A stretch of DNA of 64,000 nt from Solanum dulcamara. Lineage: Eukaryota > Streptophyta > Magnoliopsida > Solanales > Solanaceae. This document shows positions 23,187-34,146 of this stretch, in pieces. The notes beneath the pieces were generated by a model. The model was not told the origin of the DNA. It ran no database searches and was given only the letters and a program-made list of their open reading frames with translations. Every line of letters starts with the position of its first letter. Position 1 is the first letter of the stretch. The position numbers and the translations under genes were made by a program. Location of the stretch: the NCBI RefSeq assembly GCF_947179165.1, contig NC_077242.1, positions 48,431,097 through 48,495,096 on the forward strand. Reading direction: 5' to 3'.

Positions 23187-24361
23187 TAGTAACAACTCGA
23201 GAGTATCCTCCACCTCTTGCCTAGCCTGAAGAGCATAAAATCGATTATTGCGTTGACTACCCTTTGGTTGAGCTTGAGAACCTTATTGAACTTGGCCTCC
23301 ATGAGAAACTTATCCTTGAAGACAACCATACTTAACCCTACATTCCTTGGTATGATGGCCCGGCTTGCCACATTGATAACACACATTCAAACCCGCTAAG
23401 CACTTCCCTTGTGATTCTTTTCACATTTCTTGCATGCGGGTATAACTTGGCCAATTGGGAATCCTCTTTGAGTCTTAGGGTTGGGCACCCTATATTTGTC
23501 AAACCATGGAGTAGTAGTATTTGAATAACCTTGACCAGAATATCTTTTGCAAAAATGAGGATGTCCACCACTTCTGGACCTAGCATGAGAGGAACCACCA
23601 CTATCGGTCCTTGCCCATTTAGACTCCCTAGTTTTCTCCCTTAGATTCTCATCCTCGATTTTCTCCACAAGGGTCATAAGTCTAGAGATGTTCAGTTCCC
23701 AAATCAACATGGCCATCATACATTCCTTAGAAACCAAGTTCGACACACCCGACAAGAACTTGCTTGTACGAGCTCTCGGGTAGGCAACCATGAATGAAGC
23801 ATACTTTGAAAATTGGGTGAACTTGAGGGAATACTCACTCACACTCATACTTCCTTGCTTAAGGTTGATAAACTCTTGTATTTTGTCCTCCCTAAACTCC
23901 AATGGGAAGAAGCGATCAAGAAACACTCCTTTTAATTCTCCCCAATTCATGGGACCCACCTCAATAGGCCTCTCACTCTTCCATTGATCAAACCAAATTC
24001 GAGAAACACCCTTCAATTAATAGGTATCCAACTCCGCCCTCTTAATCGGTCTAATCCCCATGATCTCCACAATCTTTTGGATACTCTCAACAAACTCTTA
24101 TGGATCTGCATCCACCTTAGAACCCCAAAACTCTGGAGGATTCATCCTTATGAAGTCAAGAACCCTTATCGCCTTTGTATCCATATTTGGGTTCATGGGA
24201 GCTACCACTTAATGATTCACTTAGGCCGTCTTGGCTAGAGCAAGTACTAGAAAGGCCTCTCAAAACTCGAAATTAGTCACTTGGTCATTCAATGGTTTAT
24301 TTGGAGCTTGTTTCTCCTCATTAACAATATTTCCTACAAAGGGGTATCTTCGTGGAGGCAT
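23187..24361 (-). pseudogene. gag: Element C gag pseudogene with intact zinc knuckle
   Basis: The minus-strand ATG at 24361 starts MPPRRYPF, then NDQVTNFEF and a series of Gln-to-stop changes. A 206-codon open stretch (24016-23396) holds the capsid-like core: GVSRIWFDQWKSERP, FPLEFREDKIQEFINLKQG and MSVSEYSLKFTQFSKYA. After a frameshift, 23381-23340 encodes CYQCGKPGHHTKEC, a complete CX2CX4HX4C knuckle. This is the only CCHC knuckle in the window with all four ligands and normal spacing that I could confirm. Confidence 0.8.
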
Positions 24362-24556
24362 TTTTCTAAAAATAGCAAAAAACAATCGTGAAAAGATAAA
24401 GCCTTAGAGTACCACACTCTCGCACATCATGAAAGAAGTGAGATTTTTCTAAGATATTCATGACCTCCATTCATAGATGTGGAGTACTTCACACCGATCA
24501 ACAAGATTCTATTTGATGCGGCATGTTAGACTCCCTAGGACACTCCTAAACCTTGT

Positions 24557-24568
24557 GCTCTGATACTA
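24557..24568 (-). other. Primer-binding site of element C (initiator-Met tRNA type)
   Basis: The minus strand reads TAGTATCAGAGC, one mismatch from TGGTATCAGAGC, four bases inside the LTR end at 24573. Confidence 0.75.
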
Positions 24569-24572
24569 AGTT

Positions 24573-26649
24573 TGTCACAACCCAATCCTAGAGCCTAGTC
24601 GTGACACGGTGATTGGGAACCCAAAAGATCCCAACCAAGCCATATTAGCATATATCACATTCATAAGGAAAATAAAGATAATGAAATAAGAGAAAGAATC
24701 AACTCAACATAGAAGTCAAGGAAAGTAAACTCAATCCGAATATCCAAAATGGACATCCATCTTACAACATCTAAACATGCCTCTATAATAGACTTGATGT
24801 GGGCTTTAGGACAAGCTCCTAGCTCACCCGAATTATAAAAAAATCAAGTAACATATAAAAGAAATTCTCATCCTCGATGAATGAGGACTCACTAATAACA
24901 ACTTGAGAATGCTAAGTCAACTCTAGCCACAAATATGAGGAGCGTGAATATCATCTGTCCTAACATTATGAGACAATGTAGGAAAAATATGTGTTAGTAC
25001 ATAGAAGGTACTAAGTATGTGAGTTATGCATAAACAAGTGATAGAACATGAGCAATATGACATAGGATGCATGACCAACATAAATGAGCATGAGTAAGGC
25101 TTAAAAGCATTTGAAATCACATGAAAACTTATGGTCAATGCATCATAAAACATCATAGCGAAACATATGTCTTTGCATGAAACTTGTGCGTGGGATAAAA
25201 CCTTTAACTGACATCTAAGACCATGCGAGCTATAACATGGAATCCTATGTAACTCCCACTTCGAGAAGAGAGAGGCTACTTGCCAAGGTAGACTCTGTGA
25301 GAACAACTTAACATCTTGAGCTATATGTGCATCCACTTTCTAAGCTATAAGGAAACCTACATTAGCAACATAATTTGGGAGTTTAGATTGTTACTATGAT
25401 TCTGTTGGGTAACTAACTACGTTACTGGACCAAACCCTACCTAAAAGTTCTCTCGGTGCTTAGTCAATATTCCAACAAAATTTATTAAAACATAGAGATC
25501 TCATCATTAATTTCATCATGAAAATAATCATTAGAATAGCTCATTAACTTGGTGATTCATAAGAATCCATTAATTTGGTGATAATTGTCCTTATCACCAT
25601 TTAAATATGATTTATGTGAGAATTATAATTATCACACCATATAACTTTTCTTTGATCATCATTGATCAACATCATAACTTTCATCATTCAATCATACATC
25701 TCACTTCATTCATAAGAGGTTTATTTGAAATCATTTCATAATCATAATTAATGTAAATCATCATTTAAAATAGCTTTATGCATGGAAATTCATAATTCAA
25801 CTTGAAATTATGCAATTAATGTAAAATCATGCCTATAATGATCATTGATAATAATTAAAAATGTAATTCATCAAAACTAGGATTAGAAAGTAATTGAAAA
25901 TCAAGGGATATTTTGAGGAAAACCTTGGGACTCCATGGGTAAAAGGAAGCCATGGATCAATCTCCATAGACCTTGATGAAATTAACTCAGAGATTGAAGA
26001 AGAAACGGATTTATCTTGAAACCCTATCTTGAATTTGTAGAAGAGGACCTTGAGAGAATCACTTAGTCTTGCCTTGGGGAAATTTATAGAATGGTTTATA
26101 ATAGAAGGAAATTTGAAGGGTTGGGTAGTTATAGGCTTTGAATTTAGGTATAAAAGGGGATATGTTCATTGAACCAAACTTAGGAAAAAGAAATTATTAC
26201 CCTTCATTAAACCTGGATTCTGGACCTACGAAATGGGACTCTACGAGTCATCAAGACCTTTATGACTCAAATCAAATTTAAGTCATCCTATAGGCTCGAG
26301 ATTGTGGCTCTCTGATCCCTTTTACAAGTGTAGTTATGACTCGTCAACACTCCTAGGGGTCCTAGACCCTTTTTGTCCTGCAAGTCTAAAAACTTGCATA
26401 TTCTGAGCCTCTCAAGTTTTATTACGAGTCAATGTTACGAATCATCAACTGGCCTATGACTCGTCCAGTTGAGTTGTAGAGCTTCTTCTAAGAATGGTCC
26501 TGAACAGACTCCTGGGACTCACTCTATGACTCATCCCTACGAGTCATAGGAATGACTATGATCCGTAGATGGAGTCGTAGACCTGAGGTTTATTCCACTT
26601 TCTTGAGATTCTTTCTTCGTTCCAACTTTTTAACTTTTGAGGTCTTATA
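24573..26649 (-). repeat. Element C 5' LTR (~2.08 kb)
   Basis: The minus strand starts TATAAGACCTCAAAAG at 26649 and ends GGGTTGTGACA at 24573, then the PBS. Near the U3 start (26225-26580) repeated TACGA-TCGTA-like near-palindromes occur. The cross-family box (TCGCATGGTCTTAGATGTCAGTTA) is at 25206-25229. A 137-codon frame at 24923-25336 lies in the LTR and has no counterpart in related LTRs, so I do not call it a gene. Confidence 0.8.
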
Positions 26650-27459
26650 TATTTCCTCAAACAAAGGGCTTGGATATTCAAAATCCACATATTTCTACCT
26701 TTTAGAAGGTCTAATTATTTATCTAGGAGTTATTTCATCATTTTGAAGGTTTCCATCACATCAATCCTATTCAGGGAGTTTCAGTCCCACTAACCTCTCT
26801 TGAGCAGTTAACATGCTTAAATAACCCATTTTTATGTTCTCCAAAGTCATAGTTAATGGATAATTCATTATTATATTCTAAAAACAAGAAGTAAATAATG
26901 TAGAATAAAAAATCATGCATAAATATACTCCACACATGTTGTCCCACCAAGACAAATAATTCTATAGTTTAAACCCATAAATTCCCATTAAGATCATGAC
27001 CTTTAATTCTAGGAATAAATCGAATTAAGTATTAAAAAGATAGATAAATAACACTTACCTCTAGAGTGAAAAAGCCTTAGACCTTGAAAAAGTCTCTACT
27101 ATGGTTCTCTCGTTGAAATATTTTAAGTTCTGACTAAGACTGGATGAAAAAAATACTTAAAACAGACTATTGTTTTTGGCGAACTTTGCTATGGCATAGA
27201 CCTTTGCTATGGCGTAGACCTTTGTTATGGCGAAGGTCTCTATGGAGAACCTCTGCAAAATGCAACCCTTTTTCCATGGTGAAGCCCCACTTTTCTATGG
27301 AGACTTTGTTATAAAGAAAACCCTTCACTATAGCAAAGCCCTGGTAGCGAGCCAGAACCCAACATCCATTTCTAATTTTATTTCAACTCTTAACTTATGG
27401 GAGCCTATACAAGGGTACTATTGCCCTCATTATCCATAATGATGAGACATGTCATTACA
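26650..27459 (-). repeat. LTR fragment of a different family
   Basis: Read on the minus strand it starts TGTAATGACATGTC at 27459, has a U3 patch of CTATGG-C-CATAG-like repeats (27175-27350, for example GCTATGGCATAGACC) and a CTCTAGAGGTAAGTG segment near 27055. It ends abruptly at the element C LTR. No PPT adjoins it on the right, so it is a 5' LTR or solo LTR remnant. Confidence 0.5.
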
Positions 27460-28761
27460 TTGATAGTAGAACATCTCTAAATTAATATTGTCGAGGCCAT
27501 GTAATATTATTATTTTATAGAGGTATTATTTTATTGTTAAATCAATATTTATCAATTTAAAGTGTTTTTGAGATTCAATTAAAGTTAATTTTGATTACAT
27601 CAAAATCATTATATCTTACTAGTTTATGTGCCATATTTGTTGAATTAATATTAAAAGTAAATTATTTATGCATAAAGTACAATGTATATTGTATGATTCT
27701 TTGTAATGTTCATGAAAGATTAACATTTGGATGCTATCAATCTTGCGATCATGTCTTGGACGGAAAATATTTAGCAAGAGACAATAGAAAATTATATTTA
27801 AAAATGTAAAATTCACTCGAGAGATGAAGCCTCAAGGGATTTAAATAAACTCACTTGTAAAACTGAAATTCATGGACTTGATGTAATGATTAATGATCTC
27901 TGTTACCACAATAAAATGGATGTCAATTGCATGTTGGATTAACCGGGTGAAAATGATTAGAAGAAATTGTGGATACCATCGAAGAAAATAATTTTGATGA
28001 TGAAGATGATACAATACTTTTGGAATCAGTTATACGTAATGAAGCACTTATCTTGTCTAGTACTTTTCACAATTTTTTGGTGCAGTTCAAGAAGACAACA
28101 TTGGGACTTTTGGATGCAATAAAAAAAGCTAAAGATGAGCATCAACTAGATTTAAATTTTAAAGAAAAAAAATACTAGAATCATATTTCACTATAGATAT
28201 TTTTGTAATTTATTAAAACTATTAATTTATAATATTATGGACCATATATTTATATATGGGTCTTTCAAAATAATTTTATCTTATTATTTTATCAAAATCG
28301 GTGATTTTTTCTACTTGTCCAAGTCGAGATCAGAGAAAAATATTATCTTAGAGAGTTTATTAAGTTATTGAGTAGTAATTTAGAAAGGTTCTACTATTTT
28401 TTAAAATCAAATTCGACTATTTTAGGCGCTTTATAAAAAAAATCAAACAACCAAGTATAAGCAAAAAAGGTTTAGGCCCAAGACAATGGACCAAACCTAA
28501 GAAAACAAACGCAAAGCGAAAATAAAAACTAGAAAGCTAAGAAAAAGAAGAAAAAAAGGAAACAAAAACAAACAAATATTTCATTTTTCTGACAAAATCA
28601 AAGAAAATTGAAAATCTTCCACGACCCTTCATCTTCCTTTCAAACGATCATTAATGAACTCAACCTTAGTAGGCTTCGAAGCCATTGAAAAGGATGAATT
28701 TAGGAATAATTTCCTTCCTCTCAACAAGGAGCATAATTGAGGTACAAAAGAGATTGGATAG
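27460..28761. other. AT-rich stretch without recognisable retroelement
   Basis: About 1.3 kb with no LTR or gag-pol similarity that I can see. It contains a short acidic ORF (27957-28178, listed separately). A segment near 27610-27660 encodes SLYLTSLCAIFVELIL, which faintly recalls a hAT transposase block; that is too weak to call. From 28430 to 28600 the plus strand is an A-rich run. Element G's LTR begins at 28762. Confidence 0.4.
27957..28178 (+). CDS. Short acidic ORF, unknown, probably a gene or transposon fragment
   Basis: The frame is open from just after a TGA (27954-27956) to TAG at 28176-28178, about 73 codons without an ATG at its start. The N-terminal part is acidic (EENNFDDEDDTILLE) and the rest looks helical (FHNFLVQFKKTTLGLLDAIKKA). 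Upstream, a second frame (about 27810-27930) has similar coding character, as if an exon were frameshifted. I do not recognise the family. It is not gag-pol. Confidence 0.25.
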   Translation, partial: LEEIVDTIEENNFDDEDDTILLESVIRNEALILSSTFHNFLVQFKKTTLGLLDAIKKAKDEHQLDLNFKEKKY

Positions 28762-29513
28762 TGTCACGATCCGATTTCTCGAGTCATGATGACATTTTTT
28801 ATAAATATCAGTAGGTAAGACAGCCCGCAACTCGAAAAGACAAGTAATGGGTATAAGGAAAGAAACCAATCGGAAACAAAAATTGGACCATAAAAACAAG
28901 GGATAAGTGGAAACAAAGATGGAAGTCACAATTACAGAGCTGTTAAATAAAAGCGTACAAGTCCCAAAAGTGGATCCAAAATAAAAAGTCTTATCTCAAA
29001 AAGAAAAAGACTAGCCAACAAAATACAGATGGAGATAGGTAAAGTCCAGAACGCCATGTGCTCACTCTTGCCTCTGAATCCGACAACTGTAGGCTCGATA
29101 TCAATGCTCTTAGTTGGTACTCGAACCTGCATCACAAAAAAAGATGCAAAGTATAGTATGAGTACCAAAACAACAGGTAATCAGTAAGCATCTAAGGCCA
29201 ATTGAGCAAGAAAAGTAAAGGTAATACGAAATCTAGAATCTAAACATAATAGAAGTAAAGAGTGGAAAGAAAAACCAATGTGCATGGGTGTACTAAGAAT
29301 AGGAAGGAAGAAACTACAACTAACTAAACCTAACTGAAGACCCATAAGCCCAAAAGGTACACTCGTGCGCGAGTTTAAGTAAGACCCGAACGAACCCCCA
29401 TAAGCCCAATAGGTACCCAGAAGAGTGAAGAATCATGAGGATTATCTAAGGATACTTTCAGTATTACCAGGACCTTTCAAAGACTTGAAATAAGTCAATT
29501 CAACGCCAGGGAA

Positions 29514-29725
29514 TTCAACCGCGGAAAAATAGAGGCCAAAGACTCTAACCAAGGCAAAGAATAAGCCAGGAGCTCTAACTAAGGCGAGAGATATGCCAAG
29601 GAATGTAAGTGAGGTGAAAGATATTCCAAGGACTCTAATCGAGGTGAACGATATGCCAAGGACTCTAACAAAGTTGAAAGATATGCCAAGGATTCTAACC
29701 AAGGTGATGAGCTAAGGCAGGGACT
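29514..29725. repeat. 30-bp minisatellite inside element G LTR
   Basis: About seven imperfect units, best preserved at 29625-29700, follow the pattern CAAGGACTCTAACnnAGGTG then AAAGATATGC. The period is 30 bases, so the minus strand shows a repeated ten-residue pattern (for example VRVLGISFTS). That ORF is a by-product of the repeat. Confidence 0.75.
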
Positions 29726-31322
29726 TTTATCATAACTCGGAGGAGTGAATAAGGGACTTTAACCGAGGATAAGGGATAAGTTGGCGAGATTTAGGATCAA
29801 TGGTCAAACTGACATCAAGGGGAGAACCCCACACCGAGTGACATCAATAAATAAGTCCAAGCCCAAGCCAAATCCAATTTCAATTGATGAGTGACCTCCT
29901 AAATAAGAACCAAGTACACTAGAGCCGATGTAAGAAGATAATTATGGGTAAAAGTTCTCAAGAGTTGGGTTACCACCAAGATAAGGGTTAAACTATTAGA
30001 TGCAAGTTTGCTATATTAGAATATAGGAAGCTAAGCCATCTAAAATGACGTCGAAGAGATTTTAAGGCCTATCGGCTCCAAATTATGCAAGTGTATGGAA
30101 CTCACTAGTCTAAGCCTATATAAAGGCCAAACATGCTCAACATCAACCACCAAACACATATCAAACACACCACAAGGAAAGCAACATGCTTTAAGTCCCA
30201 ACGACATGATACAACAGCCTAAAACATGATTTCTAGCTAACTTAGCATGATCAACTAGATTACCACCAAAAATTCACACAAATTAGCATATATTTACATA
30301 TTCAAGCTCAATCTAAAGAATGGAAAGACGTAGCCTACATCAAGACCGACCCTGCACCCTCCAAATATCAATTTCAGACCTTTTGCTTTCTTATGGCTGC
30401 AGAACGCTGCCACACTATCAAAACTAGAATCACAACATCAAGATAGCCATTTAGACATAAACTCGCTTTAAACAGACATGACCAAATTTGAGTCTAAAAT
30501 AGGATTATGGGACCCACACTAGAAATTCCAAAATTGAATCCATTAAAAGGTCATATTTACCTCCTTAAACTTGTATCACAAAATAAGACACAATTTGGGG
30601 CTCGAAAAGCACACAAATAACCCATTCAAGAAACACCAAAGAAACTCTATGGATGGCTAAGGAGAGGTCTAGGAAGTAAGAAATTACCACCACAATGGAC
30701 ATACAATGCCTCCATAATGGTCCCCACACAATACTATAGTAATTTCCAACAACAACAAGCAAAACCCACAAAGAATCGAGTCTAGAACCTCTCTAATTAA
30801 TCTCAAAATCTAAACAACATGTGTAACACCCCCTAAAACATTGTATGTGGTATTTTAATTCTCGATGAAAATGATATTGCTTCGGTATTTTGGACATAAA
30901 TTTTCATAAATTAGTTCAAATTAGGTGATTCAAATTTCTGAATAACCCCAACGGTATTACCTATAACTTTAATGAAAGAAACTTTTATGCCCAATAACTC
31001 CCATGCTTTCCATTGGTCAACAACCAACTTAAATCTCTATATCTTAAGATTTGGAAGATAATTAGCTCAAATAAATTAATATTTCCAAGACATAGTGTTG
31101 TGATAAAATAGAGTATTTGTAGAAGAAAACTCATATCTCGTAGTAGGATGCTCCAAATAAGTTGATTCATGAACGACATGAAATTATACTTCTAGATCTA
31201 CAATTAATATATAGATACTAAATCTTAATTAGGAAGTTATCTTGTTCAAATGCATCTCCGAAAAAGGATATTCCGTTTAAAGAAGATTCATCTCACCAAC
31301 CATGGAAAGATCTAGATCGATT

Positions 31323-31456
31323 TGACATAATCCATGACATCAATAGTCCTCCATTTGACATCATCCATGAGATCACAATCCTCCATTGAATTTTTAAGAT
31401 CATCCTTTGTAATTCTTTTTATTTATTGTTAAGTCCCTCCTCCACACCTATAAATA
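31323..31456 (+). promoter_or_regulatory. Solo LTR promoter region (TGACAT repeats and TATA box)
   Basis: TGACATAA, TGACATCA and TGACATCA motifs (31323-31370) lie about 80-125 bases before TATAAATA (31449-31456). The arrangement matches the array LTRs. Confidence 0.5.
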
Positions 31457-31842
31457 CCCACCTTATTTCCTTATTTTATTCATCAAGCTTTCTCAAGAAA
31501 CTCTTCTCTCTATACACTTTTTTACTAATTCTCAAATATAGTTTAGTTTTTAGTAGTGTAAAAATACTATTCTGGTAATTCTTATACTCCGAGTAGTACA
31601 CAAAATGCTCCGACGAGGAGAAAAGGCTAGGGGTTCAAGAATAATCATTAAGTTCTTCAATTTTGAGTAAAGCTTCGAATTTCAGGTATGTAAGGCTATT
31701 CATAGCATTGGATTGAGTTCGTCTATGCACCCAATAGTTAAATTCATTTTAATTGAGTTATAGTTGAGTTTTACCCTAATCTTGAATTCTAAATGAATTA
31801 ATTCTTCTTCTATTAAGTTAGATATATTTATACATTGAGATG

Positions 31843-31843
<1 letters not shown>

Positions 31844-31904
<61 letters not shown>
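31844..31904. repeat. (ATT)n microsatellite
   Basis: About twenty uninterrupted ATT triplets lie within the solo LTR. The array LTRs lack it, so it expanded in this copy. Confidence 0.95.
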
Positions 31905-33599
31905 CTCTTATATTATTGAAATTATTGTCCGTGGCTACTTTTCAATGAACCCTAATTGATTTAATGTTAATGAATATTTTTACACGTATTTTGAGTAAAG
32001 ATGTTGTCTTTTAATATTTATTGACAAAAAGAGTGATTTGAATTAATACTATATATGTATTTTATTGAGTTTTGAAAGAGCAAAAGAATTGAGTTTAAAT
32101 AAATTTGAGTAAATGATGCTTTGAGCAAGATGTTTTTATGAGATGTAAATAATGTTTTAAAGTGTAATGATTGATGAAGAGGTAATAACATGAGTTTGAT
32201 ATTTTTCCAATAAGACTAGATGATGATGTTAATATGAGCACATATTTTGGGAGTAGTATTGAGCACCGAGTTGGGTAAGAATTTAATTGACTCAAACCCC
32301 AAAACTACGTAGCCATCATAGGATAGAGGCTATACCTCTTAAGTCCCAAAAAGAGGACTTTGATGATTGGATCCAAGATGGTAATGTCCTTTACCTTGGA
32401 AAGGTATTGGATGGATGTGGCAACGACATCGCTTCGTTGTATCATCACTAGCTCATAAGTGATGGTTGTCGGTTAGAGAAACTTCCAACTAAGTAAGCAT
32501 TGCTTATTGTTATTATTTTTAAACTTGCATTACATATTGATGTTGAGATGATGTTGAGTTCTGAGTCGAGTCTTCCTGAGAGGAGTTTCTTGATATCTGT
32601 CCTTACTTTCCTGCCATTTTACATACTCGTACATTTCATGTACTGACGTCATTCGACCTGCATCATTTTATGATGCAGATACATAAGTATTCTTATTTTC
32701 ACTTAAGTCTTTCGCTGATGAACGAATGAGTGATGAGACCAAGTGGTTCTCTCGGAGGCCAAAAATGGTTTCTCAGTGTCGGCTACGCCTAGGATACCCT
32801 CTTGGGGCGTGACAAAAAGACACCATAAATGGTCTTAAATTGACATAGTTTCCACAAAAGTGACCATTTATGCCACTAAAGTGGTTGGCCTAAAGTAGGC
32901 GGCCTGCGCTAAAGCAGAGCTCTACCCTCTAAAGCAAAGTCCGCTTAAGCGATGCCAGGGCTTCTTAAGTGGTTAGTCCCTCACTAGCCTATCCTGCTAA
33001 AGCGGCGACCACTTAAGCGATGCCAGGGTTTCTTAAGTGGTTGCACTAGCATGAGGCACTAGAATATTTAGCTAAGTCCCAAAATTCTCCAATGAGGTGC
33101 TCGAGATTCATTCGAAACCCCTTTCATACAAACGGGATATGTTACCCTACTAAATTTGGCATTTTGAACTCAATCAACGATTTTGAAACTTCCAACGACA
33201 GTCTTCTCAACAAAAGTGGGTCCCATACCCAAGCATCATTTTTAGCCAATTTCTATAAGGGATTTTGAAATTAGCCTGAAATCGTCGGGATCTGCATGAA
33301 AGGTTGTTCTTGACCAAACTTAATGTTCTGGTGCTAATGGAGCCGTCAGAATTTCATTCTAAAACTATTTACCTGAAGTTTTGATCAAATTCAACTATTT
33401 AGGTTTTAAAAGCTCCAAAACACAGAAACTTGCATAAAAATTAAATGAACGACTAGGTGATTGAACGTTCAGTACAACAAGTCACAAATAACTTGGGGTC
33501 GCTATAGAAATTCTCTAAACAACGAAAATAAGGCATTAACTCAAAAATGACATGGAGGATCGTTACAACATCCACTACTAAGAAGGACTTTTTTTCATG

Positions 33600-33840
33600 A
33601 AAGGAAGAGTCAAGAAGTACCTGAATTCTTAAATAAGTCAAGGAACTACTCTTGCATCTCCTGCTCCATCTCTCAGGTAGCCTCCTCTACAGAACGATAC
33701 CTCCAATGGACCATAACCACAAGAATTGCTCTAGATTGCAATCATCCAACATCTCTAGCCAAAATAGTAATAGGCTCCTCCATGAAGGTCAAGCGGTCAT
33801 CTAACTCAACTGAATCATACTTGAGCACGTGGGACTAAGT
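33600..33840 (-). pseudogene. pol: Element G integrase C-terminal fragment
   Basis: The minus strand encodes RYRSVEEAT followed by a stop replacing Trp and then EMEQEMQE, ending before the PPT-LTR boundary at 33567. This is the C-terminal integrase pattern, but a variant different from the TWEAE tail of the other elements, so G belongs to another lineage. It is only about 80 codons long. Confidence 0.55.
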
Positions 33841-33845
33841 AAGCC

Positions 33846-34146
33846 TCTTAGAATAAGTATGTCATAGGATAACAAGATAATAGAAAGTAAACTTAAATGC
33901 GGAAGATTAGTCCTAAAGAAAATCTCATCATAGCAGCCCAATCATAAAGAGAATTAGAAATAATATTGGAAACATGGAAGAAACATACTATTCTGACATA
34001 GCCTCTAACTATCATAGATGGAGGCAAAGGACAAGCCCCTGGCTCATCCAAATCAATTTGAAACTAAATAAAGTTTGATAATGAAAAAACATAAAGAACT
34101 CCTAAAGTAGTCATTCCCTCGAACTATAAGGACTCAACAAATAGTG
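33846..34146 (-). repeat. LTR fragment between elements G and H
   Basis: The plus-strand segments ATGTCATAGGATAACAAG and GACAAGCCCCTGGCTCATCC resemble the LTR 3' parts of elements C and H (compare about 24800). It has no PBS or coding sequence. It is a relic of another minus-strand LTR cut off by the neighbouring elements. Confidence 0.4.

Larger units (their letters stand above)
19075..26649 (-). mobile_element. Element C: near-complete minus-strand Ty3/gypsy element
   Basis: On the minus strand the order is 5' LTR (26649-24573), PBS, gag, PR, RT, RNase H, IN, PPT and a 3' LTR of which only the first ~480 bases are recognisable (19555-19075). No target-site duplication is detectable because the 3' end is lost. 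The left end adjoins unassigned sequence, and the right end adjoins a fragment of another LTR. Confidence 0.8.
30822..32814 (+). repeat. Solo LTR related to the array family
   Basis: It begins TGTAACACCCCCTAAAACAT and ends TTGGGGCGTGACA, and no internal region follows. The first ~900 bases match the array LTRs: the GGAAAGATCTAGAT segment, TGACAT repeats, a TATAAATACCCACC box, and GTAGTACACAAAATGCTCCG. The second half is diverged. I could not find a matching 5-bp duplication (left ACATG, right AAAAG), so it may have formed by inter-element recombination or its duplication has decayed. Confidence 0.7.
28762..33567 (-). repeat. Element G 3' LTR, interrupted by a solo LTR
   Basis: Its ends are near mirror images (TGTAACGATCC at 33567; TGTCACGATCC on the plus strand at 28762). 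Without the insert it is about 2.8 kb. Near the U3 start (32880-33050) lie repeated CGCTTAAGCG-like palindromes, and near the other end (about 29095-29190) are the CTCGAACCTGCATCAC and GAGTACC motifs common in R/U5 regions of Solanaceae LTRs. A 30-bp minisatellite sits at 29514-29725. Confidence 0.65.
28762..33845 (-). mobile_element. Element G: minus-strand LTR element remnant (3' LTR plus integrase tail)
   Basis: The minus strand has an integrase C-terminal segment (about 33830-33620), then an LTR that starts TGTAACGATCC at 33567 and ends GGATCGTGACA at 28762. The LTR contains a 2-kb plus-strand solo LTR (30822-32814). Upstream coding sequence and the 5' LTR are missing; the copy is truncated near 33845. 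Confidence 0.65.

Noticed and set aside
24923..25336. 137-codon minus-strand frame in the element C 5' LTR
   Set aside because: It lies wholly in LTR sequence, the corresponding regions of related LTRs are not open, and the composition follows the AT-rich LTR.
28666..29168. Hydrophobic minus-strand frames of 78-87 codons resembling membrane segments
   Set aside because: They fall in the end of the G LTR and adjoining AT-rich DNA. Hydrophobicity follows from base composition and no conserved motif is present.
29442..29702. 86-codon minus-strand frame with ten-residue repeats
   Set aside because: The period is exactly three times ten bases, a by-product of the 30-bp minisatellite in the G LTR.
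29514..29725. Possible CRISPR-like array
   Set aside because: The 30-bp units are contiguous and imperfect with no spacers, in a eukaryotic LTR. It is a minisatellite.
30817..32819. Target-site duplication for the solo LTR
   Set aside because: The left flank ACATG and right flank AAAAG do not match, and shifting the boundary by a few bases did not help.
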